In this document: positions 37,858-49,771 of the stretch, piece after piece | Position numbering within the stretch: the first letter of the stretch is position 1 | Layout: every line of letters begins with the position of its first letter | Assembly: GCA_021904315.1 (NCBI GenBank) | Contig: CM038921.1 | Span: 11,500,146 to 11,564,145, forward strand | Source of the DNA: Sphagnum magellanicum | Lineage: Eukaryota > Streptophyta > Sphagnopsida > Sphagnales > Sphagnaceae | Length of the DNA: 64,000 nucleotides | Direction: 5' to 3' | The notes under the pieces: model-generated | The model's input: the letters and a program-made list of their open reading frames with translations, nothing else | The model's database searches: none | What the model was told of the DNA's origin: nothing | Translations under genes and position numbers: made by a program

Positions 37858-39574
37858 TCAGAGGGTTGCCCCATCATTATGCAACTGCTGTTGGTGCCCA
37901 AGAAGATGTGACCTGGGTTTCAGTTGTTGGAAGGTCAGTGGGTGTGTGAACAGAAGAGGAGGTAGGGTGAATGGAGGAAGAGATGGCAAAGAAAAATGAA
38001 AGTTCATGTTGATGTTAACAACTGGCATCTGATTTGGTCCACTGTGAGAATTTGCTGCCAGAGCGGCTCTAGGATGATTCATGTAGTCCAAGATGAAAGA
38101 GAATGCTCCAAAGCTAAGACAGCTTTGTGCCAATGCTTGAGGTGTCCCTGCACAAACATAGCCACAAAGATGTCAAAGTACAATCAAAGCAATTGTTGCA
38201 AAATGTATGCAATTGAGGACGATCCAGTCCAATTCCACATCAACAAGAGAATGAATGAAAGTAGATGTCACATACCAGGGGTGCTCAAAGCAAGGCCTGT
38301 TGCACAACCTGCAATCCCTGCATTCCATGCTGTGGAAAAGCCATAAAATAACACATTAGTCTCTGGTGGAGGTGCACAAAATCATTCCTCTTTGGCAACC
38401 AAATGCAGCTCCCATTACCTCAAATAGTAACAGAAAATGCATCTAAAAAAACAACATAAACAGATCCAATAAGGAAAAAACCTCTGCTAGATGTACCCTG
38501 TGAGCTTGCTCCTAATAATTGCAATACACTACAACTGCAGAAGATAATGTTTCACAGCACACAAGTCAGAATTATGCTCAATAAAAAATCAAATCAGGCT
38601 GGCATTCGCTCCCCAAAAAAAAAAAAAAGTCAGAACAAGTACCATCTTCTTTCCCTCGAAGTTTCTTCAATGCACAAGACACAAGACTGTGTACACCTGA
38701 AAGCAGGGCAAAGGTCTATGCAATCCAACACAACAGAAACCCTCTTATCAGTTGCATAATTTTCTGCATCCTTTAATTGGGTATGCTCCTTACAAGTCGG
38801 AGCACATCTTGTAATGATATCCCTAACCAGTTTAGGAACATAAACTCAAAGCACAAAAACCAATGCACAGCTCCAGTCTTTGAATTTTTGAAAAAAACAC
38901 ATTCTAACAATTTTAGGGTTTTTGATGGTAGCCACCTTTGCAGAAGTTCCCCCTTCTCTTAGAGCTCCTTTGAAACCTTGCTTCTTAATAAGTCCTGATC
39001 CTGCATCATATACGACGCCAGTGTCACGCACGTTCCTCAACTGAAAACCCTAGCCTCCCTCCTCTAGCATTGCATCTCAACTTGCACACAAATAGGCAAA
39101 CGGTGCCAATACGCTTCAGAATATGCAAAGACCTCGAATGAAAGGAGCGATTTTACGCGCAACTCACACATAGCAAAGCCATGTTGACATCTCTCTCTGT
39201 CTCTCTCACTCACAATCCCTCACCAAAACAAACTATTACTGCAAAAGCCGCATGAAAACCCTGCTGCACTAAAGTCCTTACATTTTTTTCCGACAGTGGA
39301 AGCACACACCGAATGCGAGCTAGAAACAGAATAAAAATTCAGAGAGTCTTGGGTAGCAAAGAAAGAAGAACCGGGCAAGGAGCGTACCGAATCCAAACAC
39401 AGAACCCATGACACCGCCTGCAAGCCCATCCGCCACACCCTTGATCAAGCAAGCGGCAGGGTTGTTGATATCTCCACCCGCCATGGGCAAACCACTGTCC
39501 CCAGGCTCATTCTCGCCGTCGCTCCAACCCCCTCCATCATCTCCAGCAACAGGATTGCTCGGCTCCATCGCCAT
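37858..39574 (-). CDS. Tim17/Tim22/Tim23 (PRAT) family membrane protein
   Basis: PRAT proteins are small four-helix channel or translocase subunits of the mitochondrial inner membrane or plastid envelope. Five exons on the minus strand: 39388-39574, 38936-39000, 38643-38715, 38276-38329, 37858-38147; GT-AG with matching phases, 222 residues. Start chosen: ATG at 39574 (MAMEPSNP); a second ATG lies two codons on. Residues 1-38 are acidic and Gly-rich. Four hydrophobic segments follow: about 39-63 (CLIKGVADGLAGGVMGSVFG), 85-101 (TFALLSGVHSLVSCALK), 110-127 (WNAGIAGCATGLALSTPG) and 131-146 (LAQSCLSFGAFSFIL). The loop KKQGFKGALREGGTSAK between helices 1 and 2 is the PRAT signature region. It most resembles the Tim22-like Arabidopsis proteins of the At4g26670/At5g55510 type. 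The tail (about 155-222) is Pro/Leu-rich. Target organelle not decided by sequence alone. Confidence 0.88.
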
Positions 39575-40099
39575 CACAACTGTGTTCTCAGAAAACACTG
39601 CCGTATGTCAAGAGTGAGCGTTTGCTGCGCGTGCACAAAAGGAAAGGTTGTGAGAAGAGAAGACGGAGAATGAAGGCTGCTAACTTAATCACGCCACGCT
39701 AATCTTGATTAGCCTGCTGTTTTATCCGCTAATCAGGGCACGGTAATCCTTCCTTAACTGCTCCAAGAACACACCAACCACACACATAAGTGTCTAATAC
39801 CCCCTAGCAGCGTTTTTTTTTTTTTTGGGTGAGAAATTTCGCCAAATTTTTTAATTAATTTAAAATGGAATAATTTTGTCGCAATATTCCCGTTTTTTGT
39901 GAATAAGGAAATTTGAGAATTTTTGGCCAGATTTGGATTCTGATTTTAGTTTGGTAGTATTTTTAAAACTAGTTTCTTTACTAATGAAACAGATTCTAAA
40001 ACCCTCTCACCATTTAATGCTAAATCCTACACAACATTTTTAAAAATTTGAAAAAAAACATCATCGCCCCGTATTACCTTGGTAGCTTTGACACAGGTT
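39575..40099. other. 5' flank of the PRAT gene and spacer
   Basis: The PRAT promoter and leader should lie at about 39575-39780. Beyond 39815 the sequence becomes A/T-rich, with a poly-T run and the phrase tttcgccaaattttttaatt (39838) that belongs to a scattered repeat also seen near 31008, 55217 and 60204. Confidence 0.45.
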
Positions 40100-40262
40100 T
40101 ATCAATTAATTAATTAATTTTGAAATTTCCATTTCAACGAACAAAATATTCTTGAAGATTTGATATCTTCCTTGACAAATTCTTGTTATTTGAAAACAAT
40201 AATTGAAATTTTTTTTAATTTCTGAAAATAATATAATTAGTGTAGAAGCTGCCAAGGTATAC
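40100..40262. repeat. Dispersed repeat, copy downstream of PRAT gene
   Basis: Partner of the repeat at 30225-30425, with the same (AATT)n run and the 'gtgtagaagctgccaagg' phrase at 40239. Confidence 0.55.
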
Positions 40263-43200
40263 CTAGTAGGGTGATAACTAATAATAACTCAGTTGGGTTC
40301 AGTTTCTAATCCTTAAAAACCAACTTCAAGGGAATTATTTAAACTTGGCAGCCTAACTTACTCTTAAGTTATTTGCTCATTAAAGGGGTTTCAAGTTGTA
40401 CTTACTACTACTAGCACCTGACTAGGATTGGAAACCCTAATTCATTGAAAGAGCAAAGCAGCTGTCCAACCTGATCCCTAATCTCTGCCTTTGGTGGGAA
40501 CTGCTGTGGTGTTAGGCTAGGATTGGTAAAGGTGAATTTCTGCAATGATGGCAGAGTTAGCCACCCAATATGTGGACCCCACCACCCTCTGGATTTTGCA
40601 GACTTGGGGTTGGAACTTGTAATAAAGAAGAAAATCTGAAGGACAAGAATATAGAAAGTTTCTTTTGGGAGAGAGGGATGTAACGCACAAACAGTGGCAA
40701 GAAACTTAACTATGGATGTGGAGGGATGGAAAGTAAAAACCCTAAAGCTTGATGGATGATTGACAGAAGGTGACAAGTTAGAGGACGGTTGGGTATCATG
40801 AAGAGTTGTGGACGTCGAAAGTCCAGTTGTTGTTGTTTCTTCCTATGTTTAGTTGGTTTTGTTTGTTGTTAGTTAATTATGTTGATATTTTGTGATTCAA
40901 TAGAGCCGCATTATTAAGTTGGTTTCAATAATGGAGCGAATTCCAAGCTTCCTTTGTTATTATTCTTGGATATGGTGAGTGCTAATCACAAGGTTGGATG
41001 ATGGTTGGCGGGAGAGATTTTGATGGTGCGAAGGTTGGAGGTTTGGTGAGGCTATAAGGTGGGGAGGTTGTTGTGGGAAATGTGGTAGTTGACACATTAA
41101 ACTAAGTTTTTCCTCATTCTAGTGATAGCATGTCTTTTAGTCTTGATCTTGTTGTGTGAACAATTGGGGAAAAATGCCTCTCTATGATCTTCGAGGTTCT
41201 TTCGCCAAAGCAAGTGTTCCACTACACTATGTGCTTTAGGGAAGGAACAGAAGACTTAATAGAGTTTAGGGACCAAATTCAAAGGAAATGATGAATGAGT
41301 TTAGGATTTCATGAGTAGTTATGGTGGCATGTTCACTTTGTTGGGAATGTCAAGAATCATTAGAAAAACTATATGGGGAATTATATGTGGAAGGGAGACC
41401 TTCGTTGTTGAAGGCACTCCGAGGGGGGATGGGGTTCTAAGGGACATTCTTGGGTTTTATGGAAAGAAACTATTGAAATGTTTTATACCTATTCTTTTAT
41501 GTCCAACTTCCAAGGAGAAAGAATTACTAAGAAAGGAGGATCCGATGGAAACTAGGAGTTTGTTGTTTAATAATGAACTGCCACATTCATAACCAATTGG
41601 CTCTTGAAAGGAAATCAAGAGTGATTTAATTCTTTGAAGTCCAAAGTCTTATATTACATTTTTAGGAATGGTAAGATTTTTAATTTAAAAACTATAAATG
41701 TTGTAAGCTTTCCACTAAACTTGTATGATTATGTGGTGATTATGTTAAGACATTTTGTTTCCATTCTGAGGTATCATAGTTGAGATACACCTTTTTTTTT
41801 TAGTATTAGAATTGAGATGCCCCTCCCTTTTTTGGTGACATGGTCATCTCAGCTTTGGATGTTGGTCCTCTCATTTTGTTTATCTCTTTCCTTTCTGGAT
41901 TGGTGTTTTTTTTAATCCAATTTATTTGTGTCTTTTTTGCTTTGGGAGAGCTGATACTTCTACACCTTTGGTATTCCAACTATAGATGCATTGCCTTGAA
42001 TGATCCAAGGCAAAAAAACTTATTCTTACAAGGACCAACACCTACACTAGTCAATGATAAAAATTTGTGTTGGCTAATTATGGTATTTTAGACCAATCCA
42101 AAGGATATGAATTATGTTTTTTTTTTTTAAAACTAGTGAAAGGATATGCATTTGAATATTCCAAAAAAAAAATCTACAAATGGTTATGCATTCATCAAAA
42201 AAATTCATTCATTGTTAGTGATGCATTTGTCGATTTTCAAATTCAAGGTAACCTTTATATATGCATACAAATTATGTATAGAAAATTTCAAATGTTAGTT
42301 GTGCAAAGACATATTTAAACATAAAAAATCAAGTAGATTGCAGGGAGTTGAACCCCAATTTTTTTGTTAAAAAAAATTCATTGTAACATGAGTTGCTTGC
42401 CAAAAAAACCAACACCACACCAACACAAAACCACCTTTACACCCCAACCTCACACAACTAAAAGCCCAATAAAAAACCAAAAGCTCCCAACAAATTATAT
42501 TGTTGTTGAACTCCACAAACCAATCCATAAATAACTAACCTTATAACATTAAATTGGATATAAAAATTTAACATCAAGGTTAGTTGAAAAGGAAAAAAAA
42601 TCATAAGAACTTACGGTTTATATGATTTACCTAATCCCTATCAACCTTCAACTTTTTGAAATATTTCACTTCTTCAATCAACTCGTAATTTTCTTCAACT
42701 AGAACAACTTCAACTTTGATATCATCCTTTAGGTTTGCATTTGGTGTACAATTCAAGCACAAGTCTTTAGTCTAGTTTTTTGACATATTAGAATTTAATC
42801 TAGATTTTCCACTTGTAAACAACAATGTCTCCTAGTTGTCAAAACACATTCATGTTAAACATTCTTTTTGTATTGATTTGAGACCAAAGAATTTCAAAAA
42901 TCTATTTGACAAGGAAGCCTACATTTTAAAATTGGTCTTCATGGGTCTACCATCAAACAAGCAGATTTACACACATAAATTTAGAGATAAAAAACTTTTG
43001 AAGTAGCTCTTTAGTAATTAATGCTTATGAAGATTCTTCCATCAATCGTTGCACACCCAACATGTTAGTTTCTTCTTCTTCTTGACCTTAAAAAGCAAAT
43101 CCATCAACTAGAGCAATTGCCTTTACTTGAAAAATAGGGTTTAACCATTCAAAAAATGTCATAAAACGGGGGATGACTTCATTCATATCATATTCAATTA

Positions 43201-46200
43201 CAAAGTATATTGCATTTTTACACCCCACATAGTTATCAACAACTCATGAGGATTTGAAACTAAAATCCAACATTAGGCCAACATGTTGTGAACTTGATGG
43301 GAATCAAATGACTTCAAAATTTGTAAAAAGAATATAATCACCTTCACCACCTCTTGTCACACATTTATGATCAAAAGGTGGAGTTCACCATCAATCTAAT
43401 CAAATGCTTCACTACCATCAACAAAGGGATTTAGTTAAAATTCCATGGCCACAATCAAGTTAATTGAAATAACCAAGGTATCAAACAACAACTAATGACC
43501 TCTGGATGATTCATCACACATGCAATCACCACAAATTCAAACTAATAGTGATAGTTTCAACAATAGCCCACACTTGGGCCTTTGGGATTCATTGCTACAA
43601 ACTTAATGTTTAAATTGCCTCCCATAACACAACAAAATGGCTTGCTTGAATTTGAAAATCTCTTCAAACATTATAACTTTACTAGAAAACCTTGTCTAAA
43701 TGGGAATTTTCAACTCTTAGTGTCACTTACCACTATTAATGCATGCCTTTCCCCCACTTTTGCATCATTTTTTATTTTATTTTTGTACACATAACTATTT
43801 TTTCAAACCAGCTTGAATCGATTTCACATTCACCAAAATTAGACCCACATAAACATTATCATCATTCATCACATATTGGCACATTTTAAACATCATGTGC
43901 CCAAAACAACTACCTTGTAAACTTGCAATAACTATAAAGGTTCATAATCAATAATAGATTGTAATGTCATAGGCATAGATCCCAAGTTGTTACCTTCATC
44001 TTTCACAAAAGTAATCACACAACAAATCAATCCAAAATTTTCCAACAACATTTGGAATTACAAAGCCATGACAACACTAATTGTTTCATGCACTTCAAAC
44101 AATTCCACATTAACATGCCTAGAGAGGTCTAACCCTCATTCAAATAATTAATGGCCTAAGCAAATGTGTCTATGCCATTTCTAGACATCTAGAAATCAAA
44201 ACTAACAAAAACTATTAGGAAAAAGAAGCAAAAGTAGGAAAGGGCATGCATTAATAATGATCCAAAACACCATGGTCTTGCATGTGTTGCCTAACCAACA
44301 CACAATCTTTTGGACCATTTGAGGTGGCACCTATTCCTCCAAGAATTATGAAAATGAAAACACAAAGCAAAAACATCAATATAAAATTAACCTATGCAAC
44401 TAGATGTTTTTGAATGTGAAAAAGGTTGGCACCTTTTTCAAATATAAATTAGGTCTTCAAGAAAATGTCTATTGTGGTTCATCACCATGTTTGTAAAGAT
44501 TTGTTGAGCCCAAAAATGCAATGATCATAGACCTAAACAACCCAACCCAACCTTTTTCTTCCTTGTATATTAAGTGCGAGATGTTTCAAAATGTTTATCC
44601 ATATATTACCAATTAGTGTCAACTTTCTTTTTGCAACCAAATAAAAATGTGTAAAATCAACATGAATTTTCATAGGAGTGATGCCATTCATTTTATTATA
44701 TTTGATGAACCTTTTTTGAAGAATAAAACTTTGATTTAAATTGTTACTAACTATTTATTGAAACCTACAAATGATACATCACATAATCTACGAGTTCATA
44801 AAATCAATAAAAAGGTTGCCGTTGATAGCAAATAAGGAAGCAAACAAATTGAGTTCATGTTGTATACTTTCCATCTCTAAGCTTGAGCTTCTATAATTGC
44901 AAGATGCAACTTGTCTTTTTCTAACAAGTTACCATCACATTGTGCCTATGGACATTTTCAACATTTGACAAACTACCAACCAAGTTGATTTTCACATCAC
45001 AAGTTTTGTCAACACCACTCACACTTTGAACAATAAATACCTCATCTTTATAAATAAAATCCAAAACTTAATTGCAAATAACAACTCCACAAAAACAAAC
45101 AACAATAATTAATATTAAAAGGCAAAAATGAAAAGGAAAAACCCAATGTCACACATTAAATGTGATGAAAGCATTTCATGAAAAATGTGATGACATTGTT
45201 GATTGTAACTCACAAGGTTTGAATTCAAGGACAAGAGGTTTTGAAAAACAAGCACATTGCGACCCAATGAAATTCAAAATGCAACAACAAAATTTGAAAT
45301 GTAACAAAAGAACTTGAAGGTCCAATTGCAACATGAAGTGTGTGAATAATTCAATAACATTAAAAAATTGCAAGAAAACAAGTTAATGTTAATAAAAGCA
45401 AAGCACAAAAACTTAGTAGTGATTGTCAAATGTGGCACAATAGGCACAAAGTTCACAGTTTTCAAACCAACTCCTTGCTAATATTTTACAATATACCCTA
45501 AATACCAATAATGACTTGGCCTCTTTCATTGATGATTACTTTTACAAAATGGCTCAAAGATTTTTAAAGCAATTCACCTAACTTAAGCATAAAATGATTC
45601 AAGAAATTGTTAATGAAAAGCTTGACAATAACAAATGTTATTAACAAAGAACTTGATAATGAAAGAAAGCTTTGAGCCTTGTGTCCTTGTCCTTAAACCC
45701 TAAACCCTAGTTTTTTAATAGGAATTACATTTGAACTTCCTTAAACCCTAACGAATGGATATGGATATTTGGATGTGATGTCCATACGAATATGATTATG
45801 GTAAGGTTGTCACATTTCCAAAACATCCACCAATTATGGGTAGGGCTGATTAGTAAGAACATTATAAATGATGGAAATACTTTCATACATAATTGACTAA
45901 TATGCATGTTGATATTTGGTTTAAAAGACATAATCCGACCAACACTAGTGAGGAAACCAAACTTTGAATCCATGTGCATCACCAATTAATGGAGCCAAGG
46001 CGTACCACATGAACAAATAACACTTCACACCCTTTCACAATGATGAAGACTAGGTTTTCAATGAATTTAATTTGCATTTTTTTTTTGGAAAAAAATTCCC
46101 ATAACCCTCAAAGAAAAATATTGCATCATTGTCAAGGACCACACCTAAAACTATCATTTTTTACTTTTTGTTTTTAACACCCCCAACCTCAAGTTCAACG

Positions 46201-46720
46201 AATTCCAACTAGTTTTATACCTATCAACATTGTTTAAATGATATGTCAACAAGTGTTTTTTCACATGTTGTTTCTACCCAATTGGTTTTAGGGTGGCAAA
46301 AAGGCCAATTCATATTGGCATTTGCAACAAATGGTGACTAACACTTTATCTATTGCTCATTTGGTCTTCTCATATAAGTAGATCTTTAATCTCACACATT
46401 CATCTACCTTTATGAACAACTCTTATGCTATATGCACTTCCATATTAGAAAGTTATTGTTGCTTATTGAGTTTCCCATTTGTTCCATTTTCCCGTGTTTG
46501 TATTATGAACACGTTCAATGTGTGGGTAAGGACAACTTTTGATTAGTTATGGTGTTGGGAAGGTTGGGTCTTGAACTAAAAGCATGAAAATTGACAATCA
46601 TTTACAAATGTAGTGAAATTGATGATGTACATCCCTTCCTGACAAGAATGTAAAGAATCAACATATACTAATGAAAATATAAAATCATTTCTATTTGATG
46701 AGGCCTCAACTAATTTAGAT
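40263..46720. other. Intergenic desert
   Basis: No gene I can support. 40411-40776 (minus, 121 codons) and 41311-41592 (plus, 93 codons) are the longest open frames, but they show no motif and no exon context. Around 40790-41600 the composition is mixed, and plus-strand fragments such as MPLYDLRGSFAKASVPLHYV and ECQESLEKLYGELYVEGRPS look protein-like between stops, so a dead gene is possible there. From 42300 on the region is plainly A/T-rich. An interstitial telomere-like run (ttaaaccctaaaccctag) lies at 45693-45710. Confidence 0.45.
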
Positions 46721-46724
46721 CTCT

Positions 46725-47421
46725 ATGCCTTTTTTCAAGACTTGTAAACCAAAGTGGTGTTGTTGGAATTTTGGACATATTATTGCATCAACTATATGCA
46801 CATAGTCTTATATTTGGCTTATCTTACGAACAAGTACAAACAACAACTGATAAAAGTTGTTTGTGTTTTGGAAACCATATAGAATAAATAGAAATGGGGA
46901 TTGTGGTTGCATATGTTGCCCACCTCCCTACTTTTTGTTCATCTATGGAAACATTGTGTTTTGACAAAAATAATGAAATTTGCAGCTTACAATGCTAGGA
47001 GTGCACTCTACAAAGTTTGACAATGAAAAAGGTTCGGGTGCTATTTACAATGGTGTCCTTTGATATGATGTTAGTCATGTGATGAATGCTCCCCTTTCTC
47101 TTTCTTGTTCTTGTGAATTGGGTGATGTTTGTGGAATGCAATATTTCTTGTGACTTATTTCTAGTTTTTTTGTTTGAAGTTGTGCATGGCAATTAGAAGG
47201 TTTGATACATTGTACACATCAGTTTAGAATTATGATCCATCAATGGGGTATGATGTTGAGACACCCACTGCCTAATCAAGAAGTGGTGTCTTTCGTAGGT
47301 TGTCCAAATAATAAGGATATGACCATGTGGTGGCAACTTGGCATTCACTCATGGCCCACTATTACACTTTTGAACCCAAAGGGCAAACCGATCACCATGT
47401 TTTATGGAGGAGGCCACTATT
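46725..47421 (+). pseudogene. SOQ1-like thioredoxin-fold domain fragment (dead)
   Basis: Three pieces in order match the thioredoxin-like domain of SOQ1, the thylakoid NHL-repeat protein that limits a slow form of chlorophyll quenching. Piece A (46730-46855) reads QDL-stop-TK, then VVLLEFWTYYCINYMHIVLY and LTNKYKQQL. Piece B (46985-47080), after a TTTGCAG acceptor-like site, reads LGVHSTKFDNEKGSGAIYNG, then VL-stop-YDVSHV. Piece C (47340-47421) reads MWWQLGIHSWPTITLLNPKG and ends FYGGGHY-stop. In SOQ1 the first block has a CCINC redox motif; here it is YCINY, so both redox cysteines are replaced by Tyr. Stops and the absence of the phosphatase and NHL portions mark it as a broken partial copy. 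The spacing suggests introns were kept, so it arose from genomic DNA rather than mRNA. A full gene elsewhere is likely. Confidence 0.72.
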
Positions 47422-47541
47422 AGGTTTTTTTTTTTGCAATTTGAAAAAAGGGTGCTAGGATTTTTGAATCTATCAAGTGATTACTTTGTGAACAAAGTTT
47501 GGTTTTTATGATAGATGTAATTATCTACATTGCAATTATTT

Positions 47542-49253
47542 CACTACTACAAAAACATGATTTTTACACTACTAACACCATGTTTTAAATGACTATATGG
47601 TCAATATCTAGAATACACTAGTAGTTTGAAGTGACTAAATGTGTCCATCATGATTAAGATCAACAGTAGCAATGTTCGTCATGACTAAAAAATCTAGCAT
47701 TAGAGTCAAATCATACAATATGTTATACACGTGGTAAATGTGAGTGCCCACGTGGACTTGTCTATATTGACTAATACAACTAACATGACTAAAAGTATTC
47801 ATAGAACATGACACACATTACAAAAACATTGTAACATTGAATTCAATTCTTTTATTTTTATTACAAAAATTGATATAGAATAAAGGCATACAAATTTAAT
47901 ACCATAATTTCAAAAGTGTTTTTTTTTGTTATGGTATTTTAAAGATATTTTGTTAAAACATTACTTTTTGATAAATATGTGGCATAAATTAAAATATGTA
48001 AATTAATGGAATATCTAAAAAATTGGATTAAAATTATTATAAAATCAAAGTCAATGATGAAAATAAAAAAACCAAATGTACCCAAATAGTTATATGCAAA
48101 ATTTCTAACCCAAGCAAAAAAAAAACATTACTTGAATTTTTGAATCAAATATTGAATTTTTTTTAAAATTAAAAGGAATCACAAAGTTCAATATGATTAT
48201 GATAATATGTTTTTTTACCTAAATAGTTATAATTATATTTCAATCAAGGATTTAATACATTATATATGAATTTTAAAATTAAATGACTTAATTATTTGTT
48301 CATATTTGAGACTAATAAAATTAAAAATTCAATGCAATTGTGAAAGTAAATGTTTTATTTAAATAATTATATTTCAGACATTACATATGAATTTTTAAAA
48401 TAAATATTTAAACCCATCTTAATTGTTGAAAATTTTGAAATGGAAAATAATCACAAAGTTTCATGAAAGTTAATAAATTAAATGTGTTTAAATAATATTT
48501 GAATATATATCTCAATTTAAAGTTTCAAATGATGCATTTGAATTTGTTAATTAATGAGTATTTAGAATAAGCATGATTTACACATTTTTTAATTAAAAAA
48601 TTTACAAAGTTCAATGTAATAATAAACCCACAAATCAATTAAATCAAATAGTGATATTTACAAAATTCATTTTTTGTTCAAAATATGTGTATATATATTT
48701 TGTGATATCATTTTTAGTCATCACGTGAGGTGATGGCTTAATGGTTAAAGCCTTCAAGTGTGGCCAAAAAGGTTGTGGGTTCAAACCTTACTTGGAGCAT
48801 TCATCATTAAAATAAATCTCAAGTTTGGGGATTCAAAAACCTATGATGTTGGCTAATACGATATGCCAATAATGTTAGCCTAAAAAAATAAATAATAATA
48901 ATAATTTCCAACATTGAATCATAGATCAAGGGTAGTAACATTTTGGATTCAACTATAGTTCAAAAATATTAAAGTTCCATAATTTCAATATATATTCATA
49001 TAAATAATATAACTTTTAATTTTAAATAAAATGAATAATGCCATGTCAATTAACAACTTTAGTCACTTTAATCACTTTAGTCATTTCAAAAAAACATATT
49101 AGTCATGTTAGTCATATATTTTGAGTCACATTTGTGTCAAAAACAACTAGTTTGTTATGATTATAGCCAATTTTGTCCATTGTCTGGTGTGACTAAAAAT
49201 ATGACTAAACTTAGTTTTAAAAATGAACTTAAAAACACATGTCTATAGTAGTG
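47542..49253. mobile_element. Non-autonomous CACTA (En/Spm) DNA transposon
   Basis: Begins CACTACTACAAAAACATG and ends, in reverse complement, CACTACTATAGACATGTG. It is flanked by the 3-bp direct repeat TTT at 47539-47541 and 49254-49256, the family's standard target duplication. Subterminal regions carry repeated TGACTAAA-type motifs (47600-47800) and their complements TTTAGTCA (49055-49215), the usual transposase-binding pattern. Length is 1712 bp with no transposase frame, so it would need enzyme in trans. A SINE lies inside at 48724-48907. Confidence 0.88.
48724..48907 (+). mobile_element. tRNA-derived SINE nested in the CACTA element
   Basis: Box A TGGCTTAATGG (48734-48744, a full match to TRGYNNARNGG) and box B GGTTCAAACC (48778-48787), 44 bases apart, form a pol III internal promoter. 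The element ends in a simple A/T-rich tail, (AAT)n, at about 48886-48906. It shares layout and internal phrases with the minus-strand copy at 5990-6175. The tRNA arms cannot pair properly, which argues against a tRNA gene. No target duplication could be defined. Confidence 0.7.
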
Positions 49254-49256
49254 TTT

Positions 49257-49771
49257 ATAGGAGTTTTGGATTGCCTCTACACCATGTGAAACTTGAAAAA
49301 AAATTGTTTGGTTTTTTGGCACATTGTTAGCATTAGCAAACCACTCAAACATCATAGATTAGTTCATTCAATTATTGTTGTTGGTCAAAGATGAGGTTCA
49401 ACATCACCATGAACCATATTTCAGCAAACCAATCTACAAGTTAAAGCTACGAAGTAATTTATTTTTCAACAATCATGTGACCAATTTTGTTGAAGAGATA
49501 CATAATGAACATGCCAAACAACTTATGGAGTTCATAAACAATTTGAAACATTGAATTTTCAGATATAAAATTTTCAAATTTTATTTTAATTCATTGAGTT
49601 TATTTTTAAAATTGAGTTTAAAAATTGATATTTCCAATCTTTTTTGCTCACTACAATTCCTTTGCTTATTGACGTAGTTCATCTTGCTTTTCATGCATTG
49701 TTGATTGGGTCACCTATTGCAACTCATAGGTGAAACTTTAAATACCTTACTCCAAATCTCATATTTATTAG
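49257..49771. other. AT-rich spacer
   Basis: No gene, repeat structure or motif that I can support between the CACTA element and the LTR. Confidence 0.45.

Noticed and set aside
40411-40776. 121-codon minus-strand frame as a gene
   Set aside because: No recognised motif, no exon neighbours, and low-complexity Pro/Ser-rich content.
45693-45710. Chromosome-end telomere array
   Set aside because: Only about two units, inside ordinary sequence.
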